Positions 33,704-40,382 of a stretch of DNA of 40,382 nucleotides are shown here, in pieces. Under the pieces are notes generated by a model, which was given only the letters and a program-made list of their open reading frames with translations, did not search any database and was not told the origin of the DNA. This DNA comes from Cytophagaceae bacterium (GTDB taxonomy: Bacteria > Bacteroidota > Bacteroidia > Cytophagales > Cytophagaceae): the NCBI GenBank assembly GCA_025454925.1, contig JALONM010000033.1, positions 1-40,382 on the forward strand. The letters run 5' to 3'. The first letter of the stretch is position 1, and every line of letters starts with the position of its first letter. The position numbers and the translations under genes are program-made.

Positions 33704-33818
33704 GGGCGTGCCCCCTTGCTGCCTAAAGGCTGCAAGGGGTCGGGCTATACGCTTGTACCCCTCGCGGCGGCGCCTACGGCGACACGCCACTTCAGGGTAC
33801 CGCTGCTATCCCTCACGC
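33704..33818 (+). repeat. Dispersed 115-bp GC-rich structured repeat, copy D
   Basis: The most diverged copy: GGGCGTGCCCCC at the start, GGGTCGGGCTATACGCTTGTA in the middle and GCTATCCCTCACGC at the end. The first hairpin is CCCCTTGC...GCAAGGGG, unlike the GGCGC hairpins of the other copies but in the same place. It is followed at once by a perfect hairpin TGCCGGCGC-gta-GCGCCGGCA (33820-33840). It occupies most of the 33585-33920 gap; I see no gene there. Confidence 0.8.
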
Positions 33819-33920
33819 ATGCCGGCGCGTAGCGCCGGCAAAAGCAGAAAAGAGCAAATGGTTTTACCGATCTATAGTTCTTTTATTTTTTTCGTATTTT
33901 GCACGTTCGAATAACAGAAC

Positions 33921-35186
33921 ATGAGTAGATTTTTATACGGAATTGATTTTGGTACCTCTAATTCCGCTTTGTCCATTTACGATCAAGAAAAGCAAGCACT
34001 ACTGACCACGATTTCTATTCCTTCGCTGCTTTATTTTCCCGACGATCAAGATCCTAAAAAAAAGACTCGATATTTTACCGGACAGGATGCCATAGAAGGG
34101 TATTTGCAAAGCGGCATGAAAGGTCGTTTTATGAAGTCTATCAAAAGAGTGTTGCCACGCAGTAGTTTTGTGGAAACTAAAATACATACCGAAATGTTCA
34201 ACGCTTCGGATTTAGTTACCCTATTGCTGAAAGAATTAAAAAAACGCGCCGATACGGTAACAGGAGTTGATGTAAAACGAGTGGTCATGGGAAGACCGGT
34301 AAACTTCGACGACTACAATAAAGCCATGGACGACCTGGCGCAACGCAGGCTGCTTAAAGCTGCTCAGAACGCAGGATTTGAAGAGATACGATTCCAATAT
34401 GAACCCATTGCCGCGGCGTTTACATACGAGCGCGTAGTACAAAAACCGGAACGTGTATTGGTAGCAGATTTTGGTGGTGGAACCACCGACTTCACCCTTG
34501 TAGAACTCAATCCTGAACGTCGCCATAGCAAAGATCGCCAAAAGGATATACGAGCCACCGGTGGCATATACATTGGAGGAGACAGTTTCGATGCAGCCTT
34601 TATGTGGGAAAAAGGAACCCCGTACTTTGGGCGAGGTGTAGAATACGAATCCATGCCCGGCAAAATTCTCACAGTACCTCGTGTGTTTTTTGATAATATC
34701 TGCTCATGGGAAAGTATGAACTTTTATAATAGCCAGAAAGCACAATTGGATTTGAAAAAATATTATTCCTATTCAAAAGAAAATCCGAAACTCAAAAATC
34801 TTATAACGCTAACAGAACATAATTTAGGATATTCTATTTTCCAATCTATTGAAAAAACGAAAATCGAATTGTCTACACAAAAAAATTCCATCTTTGAATT
34901 TTCTACACTTGACATTGCCTTGTCTGAGAACATTAGCTTGGAAGAATATCAGGCTATCATTTCCAAAGACGTAGCCAAAATTGATCGATACTTAACTACG
35001 TTTTTAGAAACCCATGGAATTAAACAAGGGGAGATTGATTCCCTGTTTCTGACAGGAGGAAGTTCGTTGGTTCGATCCATCCAAGACATATTCACCACAA
35101 AATTCCCAGGCATCCCGATTAAATCCGAGGATAACTTTATCAGTGTAGCCAAAGGACTTGCTTACAGCGGTTATTTGTTTGAATAA
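33921..35186 (+). CDS. Hsp70-family protein (YegD-like)
   Basis: A 421-residue actin-fold ATPase domain without the Hsp70 substrate-binding domain. Phosphate-1 motif is LYGIDFGTSNSALSIY, phosphate-2 is VLVADFGGGTTDFTLVEL and the adenosine motif is LFLTGGSSLVRSIQDIF. FQYEPIAAAFTYE matches the connector segment. The E. coli homologue YegD is of similar size and has an uncertain chaperone role. The 3' half is more AT-rich than the 5' half. It stands alone between repeat D and the convergent accessory genes. Confidence 0.9.
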   Translation: MSRFLYGIDFGTSNSALSIYDQEKQALLTTISIPSLLYFPDDQDPKKKTRYFTGQDAIEGYLQSGMKGRFMKSIKRVLPRSSFVETKIHTEMFNASDLVTLLLKELKKRADTVTGVDVKRVVMGRPVNFDDYNKAMDDLAQRRLLKAAQNAGFEEIRFQYEPIAAAFTYERVVQKPERVLVADFGGGTTDFTLVELNPERRHSKDRQKDIRATGGIYIGGDSFDAAFMWEKGTPYFGRGVEYESMPGKILTVPRVFFDNICSWESMNFYNSQKAQLDLKKYYSYSKENPKLKNLITLTEHNLGYSIFQSIEKTKIELSTQKNSIFEFSTLDIALSENISLEEYQAIISKDVAKIDRYLTTFLETHGIKQGEIDSLFLTGGSSLVRSIQDIFTTKFPGIPIKSEDNFISVAKGLAYSGYLFE

Positions 35187-35259
35187 GGCAATCTCCCACG
35201 ATCATAACTATCCTGCCTCTCCGTTTGCCTCTTTAGCTTGAGGCTGCGGATAGATTGTG

Positions 35260-35769
35260 CTAAACATCCATGTTTTGCACGGGTACTTTAACATCAGTAA
35301 CTTCAAAATATAATTCTCCCTTGATATCAATACAAGTGCCGCTAAATTCAATATTTATCTCATTGTTATGTACTTCACCAAACGAAATAGATTTAATAGT
35401 TGATCTTGAAGCATATCCTGGAAAATATAATGTAGACTCCTGAACAATTTTATCACTTAATTCAATATTCTCTAAATCGTTAACATTAGGTTTCAAGCTT
35501 AGGTTACCAATCGGAATGAGTTCTTCCGTATCAAAATTATATTCAGTATGATTTATTTCTAAATTCAAAACAATTATAGGATTATCATCCGTTTGAATAA
35601 TATTTGTTTCACTATATACATTTTGAATCATAGACGAAGGGACAGTGAAAATTAATTCAATATCAATGTTTTCATCTTTTAATGAAATCCAATTGGTTGA
35701 GTTCCCTTTCAAGAGTGGGAATTCGTAATCTTTGTTTTTATAAGTTACTCTAAGCATTTCGTTTTTCAT
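35260..35769 (-). CDS. Unrecognised small acidic protein
   Basis: 169 residues, no signal peptide and no membrane segment. It is rich in beta-prone stretches (MLRVTYKNKDYEFPLL, IDIELIFTVPSS, NPIIVLNLEINHTEY, NNEINIEFSGTCIDIKGELYFEVTDV) and in Asn, Ile, Glu and Asp. An ATG three codons downstream (MLRVTYKN) is also possible. I recognise no family. Its size, cytoplasmic beta-rich character and AT-rich composition would suit an immunity protein, but no toxin is directly upstream, so this is only a suggestion. Confidence 0.6.
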   Translation of the reverse strand: MKNEMLRVTYKNKDYEFPLLKGNSTNWISLKDENIDIELIFTVPSSMIQNVYSETNIIQTDDNPIIVLNLEINHTEYNFDTEELIPIGNLSLKPNVNDLENIELSDKIVQESTLYFPGYASRSTIKSISFGEVHNNEINIEFSGTCIDIKGELYFEVTDVKVPVQNMDV

Positions 35770-35806
35770 ATTAATTACTACTTACCGCCATCGGTTGTAG
35801 TCCTTA

Positions 35807-35845
35807 GCTGCCGCCAGCATCCGCTGGTGGCATAATTAAATTTAC
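35807..35845 (+). repeat. 39-bp palindromic direct repeat, left copy
   Basis: A REP-like hairpin (CCGCCAGC-atcc-GCTGGTGG) plus the tail GGCATAATTAAATTTAC. It is identical except for one base to 37391-37429 in the same orientation, and the two flank the OmpA-like gene. A second hairpin (CCGGC-aaa-GCCGG within GATG...CATC) follows at about 35857-35882. Confidence 0.75.
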
Positions 35846-35890
35846 TCTCACTCTCGGATGTTCCGGCAAAGCCGGGTCATCCCTGTGTAA

Positions 35891-37330
35891 TTATTTTAAA
35901 ACCTTTATATCCACCCTTCGCTTTTTTGGATCCTGAATAGTACCACCTTCCTCTACTATCGGGTTGGTATTCTTATATAGCTGCTTTGGCGATACTCCCT
36001 TTTCCAAAAGATATTTTTTAACCATCTCTGAACGACCGATCGAAAGTCTTTTGTTTAAATCTGCTTTCCCAGTAGGATCAGACCTGCCAGATAATATACA
36101 TTTCTTATGTGAGTACTTCAATAAATAAGCAGCCAATGAATCCAACTGAACTTTTGCTGTATCGGAGAGGCTGGAATCGTTCAAGGCAAAATAAATTGAA
36201 AAAGGTGTAAAAAAAGGAGTCGCTTCATTTTTTTGCTTTGCTGTCTTAGTAGTTTTTTCAGGAGTTTTTACTGGTTGTTTTATACTATTGGGAGTGGCAA
36301 ACACGCTATCCCAGTTCATCGTCATACTTAAATCCTTGTAAGGTATAAAGCCAGGCTGTAAAGAATCTTTGGTACTGGAAAAAGATTGTTGCTCCAAAAA
36401 AATTCCTGAGTCAAATATAGCATCTGCTACATCCCCAATTGCAATTTTTATGCGGTACTTTTTGTAGGGCTTCACATAACACCAGGCCTCCAAAGGCACA
36501 GTCAGCCCATCAAATTCTAAATTGTTGTATACAAGAGGATTCAACGTTTTTTTTAATTCTACCGATTTCTCTGTTTTGAATATATTCAACTTTCCAGAAA
36601 ATTTTACATATTTAGAAATAGGCCGAAATGTTAATCTATACCACAACCTTTTCATAAAAGAATTTTTAAAACTGAATTTACCTTGGAATTCACCATCCTT
36701 TATTGTTTTCCAGTAATCATTGTTTCTATAGTATTTTTTATTCTTAGTATGGTTCACGTTATTGATGGATACTATGGTCTTGTTGTCTGGAAGAAGCGCC
36801 ATATTGTAGTCTTTCAATCCATGGCCCGAAATAAAGAAACCGAACACATCGTTAAATGGTGACCCTACCCACTCCTGATATTCTTCTGAACCAAAAACAT
36901 ATTTAAAAGAAAGTCTGTTATGAAACGGAACAAAATCAAACTCAATTACCATTACATCCCTCGTTTTTTGTTTGGTAATTTTATTTAACGAATTGTCCAT
37001 TTTAGAATTCAAAATACTTGAAGTACCGTTGCTAATATTAGGCAGACTAATATCATTGACCATCCCTGTAGAAATTACAACTCCTTTGTTAAAGCCAACG
37101 ATATTGGTATCGGATTCAAAATATCCAATCGCATTGATATGCCCTTTTACTTTGATATTGCCTACACGCATACCATTTCCAATTAGAATTTTGTCTACCA
37201 ACTTCTCTAGGTTATTTGTGGTAGTAATCTTCAATAGCCCCTGCAAAGAATCGGTCTGCGCCTGTAACGAAAAAGTAAGAATATAGGATACTATAAAAAT
37301 AGTAATTGTTTTGGCCTTATAAGTGAGCAT
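35891..37330 (-). CDS. Exported choice-of-anchor-L / OmpA domain protein
   Basis: A 479-residue exported protein. The signal peptide covers ~1-24 (ILTFSLQA/Q). Residues ~30-320 form a choice-of-anchor L domain: GNGMRVGNIKVKGHINAIGYF, GVVISTGMVNDI, VIEFDFVPFHNRLSFKYVFG, SEEYQEWVGSPFNDVFGFFI and IAIGDVADAIFDSGIFLE. A Lys/Thr-rich linker (~350-370) leads to a C-terminal OmpA peptidoglycan-binding domain (FSIYFALNDSSLSDTAKVQL, GRSDPTGKADLNKRLSIGRSE). It probably anchors to peptidoglycan and faces the outer membrane. The anchor-L domain is usually found in large adhesins, so this is a short version. It is flanked by 39-bp direct repeats. Confidence 0.9.
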   Translation of the reverse strand: MLTYKAKTITIFIVSYILTFSLQAQTDSLQGLLKITTTNNLEKLVDKILIGNGMRVGNIKVKGHINAIGYFESDTNIVGFNKGVVISTGMVNDISLPNISNGTSSILNSKMDNSLNKITKQKTRDVMVIEFDFVPFHNRLSFKYVFGSEEYQEWVGSPFNDVFGFFISGHGLKDYNMALLPDNKTIVSINNVNHTKNKKYYRNNDYWKTIKDGEFQGKFSFKNSFMKRLWYRLTFRPISKYVKFSGKLNIFKTEKSVELKKTLNPLVYNNLEFDGLTVPLEAWCYVKPYKKYRIKIAIGDVADAIFDSGIFLEQQSFSSTKDSLQPGFIPYKDLSMTMNWDSVFATPNSIKQPVKTPEKTTKTAKQKNEATPFFTPFSIYFALNDSSLSDTAKVQLDSLAAYLLKYSHKKCILSGRSDPTGKADLNKRLSIGRSEMVKKYLLEKGVSPKQLYKNTNPIVEEGGTIQDPKKRRVDIKVLK

Positions 37331-37390
37331 AGTGGTTGAAAAAATGTAAGCTTTAATAAATATATGGAATTTATAGGAACATAACTCGTC

Positions 37391-37429
37391 GCTGCCGCCA
37401 GCATCCGCTGGTGGCGTAATTAAATTTAC
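37391..37429 (+). repeat. 39-bp palindromic direct repeat, right copy
   Basis: It matches 35807-35845 at 38 of 39 positions (G for A at one site). More small hairpins follow in the 37331-37819 gap: TAGCATGGAA / TTCCATGCTA (37450-37475) and ATCCGTAG / CTACGGAT (37646-37668). Confidence 0.75.
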
Positions 37430-37675
37430 CTAATATAAATTAAAAAATCTAGCATGGAATGTCCGTTCCATGCTACTTATCCATTAACTTCTGACATTGT
37501 TTTATCAATGCCAGTACAACACTTCTTTACTACAACATTCTATTGGATGATTATCTGGTTGCCAATACTGATATTTCTCGTTGCGTCTATTCTTTTCTCC
37601 AGCACTCTTATATTTATCGAGACTAAGTTTCATTTTTCATTATGCATCCGTAGTCTTAAACTACGGATAGATTAA

Positions 37676-37831
37676 GGGCGCCTCTTCTGTCCATGCGCCT
37701 GACGCCGCAAGAAAGACAATTATACACGGTGTGCTATTTAATAATGGATCCGAATCTTATATTCGAACCAGCTCCGGGCAGCTTCATAATATGTTTGGAC
37801 CAGCAAAGACAGGGGGAATTTATGACAGATA
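37676..37831 (+). other. Possible gene remnant next to the toxin locus
   Basis: A plus-strand frame without a start codon reads as plausible protein (HAPDAARKTIIHGVLFNNG, then SGQLHNMFGPAKTGGIYD) between two stops. Its composition is less AT-rich than its surroundings. It may be a scrap of a former coding sequence; chance cannot be excluded. Confidence 0.25.
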
Positions 37832-38515
37832 ATATTCCTCATAGGAAATTGGAGTAATTGAAACATCATTTATTCCTGCTGAAACAATTTTATCTTTAAG
37901 ATTTTTGGAAATTAAAAAATTAGATGAAAAGGGACCTGCCATTAAATCATAACTTTCATTTAATACAATTTTTTTGGGCAAAATTACTTTGCCAGAAAAT
38001 TCTATAGGTGTATTCATTTTTTTCTCACGATACTCTTCAATGTTTTTAACTTTAAATGTAACTCCGCCAGTCCTAACTTTTTCAATTCTTTTATCAAAAA
38101 TGAACTCAGATTTTTCAAAATTAATCAATTCTATATTTTCAATTATATTCATAAAATAGTATTTCAATTTTAAAGATTTCTGATATGCTGAAGCTTCAAA
38201 AAAAAACACCTTATATAACGTATTATTATTCTTAATTACTTCCATTAAATTTTCTGAAACAAACATTCCTGCTAAGTCCAAAAAACTGGAGTATAAAATA
38301 TTTGTTGGGAATGAATTATCATGCAACTTAAATTTATGTAAATCATACTGGTCAATTGGTAATTTTATTTTTGTGTTTGGTAATTGATATTTTTCGAATC
38401 TTTCTCTAGATGAGTTTTCAGAATCTACAAAATCATTTAATTGAGTTGATTTAAAAACTCCTGTAATTTTGGGATCTACCGAAGGACCTATTTTGAAATA
38501 TTCCAATTTATTCAT
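37820..38515 (-). CDS. Immunity protein (Imm11/DUF1629-like) of a decayed toxin
   Basis: A 231-residue cytoplasmic protein. The layout matches Imm11-type immunity proteins: a short N-terminal strand (MNKLEYFKI), a central helical DLAGMFVSENLMEVIKN segment, VFFFEASAYQKS..., INFEKSEFIFDK and a final FLISKNLKDKIVSAGINDVSI. The same order appears in the neighbouring immunity gene at 39285. Its ATG overlaps the stop of the upstream toxin frame (TAATG), the usual coupling of toxin and immunity genes. The gene is intact although the toxin is broken. The family assignment is inferred from layout, not from a search. Confidence 0.6.
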   Translation of the reverse strand: MNKLEYFKIGPSVDPKITGVFKSTQLNDFVDSENSSRERFEKYQLPNTKIKLPIDQYDLHKFKLHDNSFPTNILYSSFLDLAGMFVSENLMEVIKNNNTLYKVFFFEASAYQKSLKLKYYFMNIIENIELINFEKSEFIFDKRIEKVRTGGVTFKVKNIEEYREKKMNTPIEFSGKVILPKKIVLNESYDLMAGPFSSNFLISKNLKDKIVSAGINDVSITPISYEEYYLS

Positions 38516-39316
38516 TAAAGTAGCTCGTTTAATTTTACCGGTGTATCAGACTTGATATTTGCATCCACTATATCTCCAATATCACTTGCAATTTCATTCA
38601 TTTTTTTGACAATTTCCGATTTACTCATTTCAGTGATATCCAATTCCTTGAATCCATCTTTAATTAATTCGTTTACCTTTTTGCTGTATATTGAGGATGG
38701 CTTTTGGCTCCTTTTACAGAACCATTTTTCAAGCCTTTGTACATGAGTTTACCGTTCTTCACGGTATTGCGAGCCCCTCTTCGTCCAACGGCTGCCAATC
38801 GCTTGCCGTTTCGCATCAGCTGCTTGGCTTCTTTTTTAGCCGCATTCCGGGCCATTTTGGTAAGTCCGTAAGTCCTTTTACCCCGCCTTTCTGTGCCGTT
38901 TTGGCCACTCCCTTGGCCGCCTTCAGGAATCCTTTGCCTCCAAACAATAAGGCCATCACCAATTCAATAGCGCCTATGGCGAAAGCCCTTGCCAAACTGG
39001 CGGCTCCTTTGGCGATCTGTCCTACCCAGCTATCGCCCAAATACGAGCCCAGGTAGCCCATCACATTATACATGGCTTCAGCCGCAAAGTATACGCTGGC
39101 AATTTGCATGATGATCGGAACGGCCGCCATCACGGCACCTCCGGTCAGGATGTTGGCCAGGATTACTCCGGCAATAATGGCGATGAGCGCGGTGACAATA
39201 GCTAATTTGAGCTTAAGTGACTCATTTGGAATGTTTAGGAATTTCTGAAAGTCCAATTTTTCAGGACCGAATTTTACAAAAAAATCAGATCGTACGTTGG
39301 CTAAGATCAAATACAA
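38515..39316 (-). pseudogene. Displaced, decayed polymorphic-toxin C-terminus
   Basis: Three frames join into one old reading frame. The first (39316 to ~38876) is a toxin pre-domain: hydrophobic segments AIVTALIAIIAGVILANILT and AVMAAVPIIMQIASVYFAAE, then SWVGQIAKGAASLARAFAIG. An 8-bp tandem duplication (gtaagtcc twice, 38860-38875) shifts the frame; removing one copy gives KGLTKMARNAAKKEAKQ. The second frame reads on to GAKSHPQYTAK and stops at 38673 after a run of five A (38678-38682); one more A would continue as KKVNELIKDGFKELDIT to a stop at 38515. SHPQY is the tail of an AHH-type nuclease, but the AHH catalytic core that should precede it is missing. The N-terminal carrier is also absent. 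Confidence 0.8.
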
Positions 39317-39971
39317 ACTCTACCCCAGAATGCTGAATATTCATACCAGTAAACTTATTCTCATCAATAATTTGCTTGAATTTTTCTGACACGAAAATTA
39401 ATGGTTCTCCTGGGATTCTAATTATATCAAGTTCTTGAAGCATCACTATTTTTAATGGATAAACCACATGAAGCTTCATTGCCGCTTTTAAGCGATACTG
39501 ATCATAATCACTATAACTATCAAACTGCTTTGATTCGATCGTTTCCCCACCTAAAGAATCCTTTACAACAAATTCACTTCGAGTAAAATCAATGGAATTC
39601 CTGTTATCTTTTAGCAGAAAAAACGAGTATGGATACTCCCTTTTATTGTGTGTAACCAATGCGTCAAAGCATTTGTAGTTATCAAACTTCATTTCTGATA
39701 GTGCCATTCTCATACGTACACTAGCAATAATACCTGAATCATATGATAGATATGTGGTATCAATCATGTCTGTTACTTTAGCAGCACTATCAAGTAACAC
39801 TTCATTAAGTATTGGGATGTGTTCAGGGAAATCGTCTCTTTCCAGTAGTTGAGATAATTCTTCCCTAATTTTAATCGAAAGTCCTCCGGTTATTTTTTCT
39901 GTTACTTTGTTTGATTGCGGGATGGTTCCCACTACTTTTCTATCAATCGAATTTTTTAAAGAATAGTACAT
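39285..39971 (-). CDS. Immunity protein (Imm11/Imm43-like) for the AHH toxin
   Basis: A 228-residue cytoplasmic protein beginning MYYSLKNSIDRKVVG, a start typical of Imm11/Imm43-type immunity proteins. Other matching parts are LKDNRNSIDFTRSEFVVKD, LDIIRIPGEPLIFVSEKFKQ and a C-terminal GMNIQHSGVEFVF. It starts 6 bp after the AHH toxin stop, which fixes its likely partner. Its 3' end overlaps by ~30 bp the open frame of the displaced toxin fragment, marking the recombination junction. It presumably binds and neutralises the toxin tip in kin cells. Confidence 0.65.
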   Translation of the reverse strand: MYYSLKNSIDRKVVGTIPQSNKVTEKITGGLSIKIREELSQLLERDDFPEHIPILNEVLLDSAAKVTDMIDTTYLSYDSGIIASVRMRMALSEMKFDNYKCFDALVTHNKREYPYSFFLLKDNRNSIDFTRSEFVVKDSLGGETIESKQFDSYSDYDQYRLKAAMKLHVVYPLKIVMLQELDIIRIPGEPLIFVSEKFKQIIDENKFTGMNIQHSGVEFVFDLSQRTI

Positions 39972-39977
39972 TTGATA

Positions 39978-40382
39978 TTATTTAAGGATCGCCTCTAGAT
40001 TTACAGTAAACAAGTCATTTAATTTTATAGGATCCTTCCCTTGAGAAAGTAATTTTTCATTAACAGCGTGTAGGTCATCAATCTTTTTTCCGAGTTTTTG
40101 AGCATAGGACTCTAAAAATACTTTAGCATTTTCTTTAGCCATCCCTTTACTTAATCTATTTATTTCTTCGATAAGAAAGTCGTTATAAGCATCATGACTA
40201 GCATGAATACCGTCCGGCGATGCAATGACTTTACCTGTTTTGGGATTCACTCTTTTTACACTACTATACCTCCTTACCCAAGAACCATTTAAAATGCCAT
40301 TAAAATCGAAGCCTTGTTTAATCGCTTCCTGAACTATTGGACACTTTTCTATTGCTTCAACAGGTATTCTATGGTGAGCATT
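39978..40382 (-). CDS. AHH-family nuclease toxin, C-terminal part (cut by window edge)
   Basis: The minus frame is open from the right edge to 39978 (134 codons); no start belongs here, since this is the tip of a larger protein. The visible domain starts NAHHRIPVEAIEKCPIVQ, containing the A-H-H motif of the AHH branch of HNH/ENDO VII nucleases, followed by GFDFNGILNGSW and the second histidine cluster GIHASHDAYNDFLIEEI. The typical order AHH...GFD.N...NG...H..SH..Y is complete, so it should be an active DNase or RNase tip. The carrier domain and delivery route lie outside the window. Confidence 0.8.
   Translation of the reverse strand, partial: NAHHRIPVEAIEKCPIVQEAIKQGFDFNGILNGSWVRRYSSVKRVNPKTGKVIASPDGIHASHDAYNDFLIEEINRLSKGMAKENAKVFLESYAQKLGKKIDDLHAVNEKLLSQGKDPIKLNDLFTVNLEAILK

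Noticed and set aside
37454-37675. 73-codon plus-strand frame with hydrophobic stretch
   Set aside because: Phe/Ile/Leu-rich because of T-rich DNA; it starts within a hairpin palindrome (37450-37475) and has no homologue I recognise.

Overview
The window looks like a chromosomal segment of a Bacteroidota bacterium. The evidence is a secreted enzyme ending in a type IX secretion (T9SS) sorting domain, bacillithiol gene bshC, a DUF3467 protein, a choice-of-anchor-L/OmpA protein, a 7TMR-DISM sensor and mostly ATG starts without Shine-Dalgarno sequences. Genus cannot be resolved from sequence reading alone. Most of the window is ordinary housekeeping DNA; the last ~5 kb is AT-rich accessory DNA carrying polymorphic-toxin modules.

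Layout. 1-1000 (-): truncated 7TM sensor. 1241-3751: large secreted glucanase whose GH16 domain reads as a circular permutation. 4266-5771 (-): papain-like hydrolase and DUF218 protein. 5868-7918: polyprenyl synthase translationally coupled to a solitary nuoH. 8108-9487: secreted glycine-rich protein. 9557-13665: NUDIX, pyrE, coaD, M23/LysM endopeptidase, trxB. 13778-15103: NlpC/P60 protein and a possible caspase-fold protein. 15491-17834 (-): methyltransferase, EamA transporter, YjbQ, tRNA-His. 17995-19002: orphan sugar-binding protein. 18999-22568 (-): rhomboid/bshC/5-formyl-THF cyclo-ligase operon. 23252-24729 (-): septoil-knot repeat protein, YbjN/CesT-like protein, HolD-like protein. 24946-26335: deoxyhypusine-synthase homologue and DUF3467. 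26458-27798 (-): pyrC. 27799-28929: 1.1 kb without a gene but with an unexplained terminator and hairpins. 28930-33584: metF, HMG-CoA lyase, LutA-like, purU, glycosyltransferase. 33921-35186: YegD-like Hsp70. 35260-37330 (-): unknown protein and OmpA-like protein. 37820-40382 (-): two toxin/immunity modules.

Three things stand out. (1) The right end preserves two generations of one polymorphic-toxin locus: an apparently intact AHH-nuclease toxin tip with its immunity gene, followed by the displaced older tip. The old tip is broken by an 8-bp tandem duplication, a missing catalytic core and a one-base frameshift, yet its immunity gene is intact. (2) A ~115-bp GC-rich element occurs four times between genes (both orientations), with constant ends and hairpins whose sequences differ but still pair. 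(3) The secreted GH16 enzyme has its catalytic half before the strand block that normally comes first, as in the Fibrobacter succinogenes lichenase.
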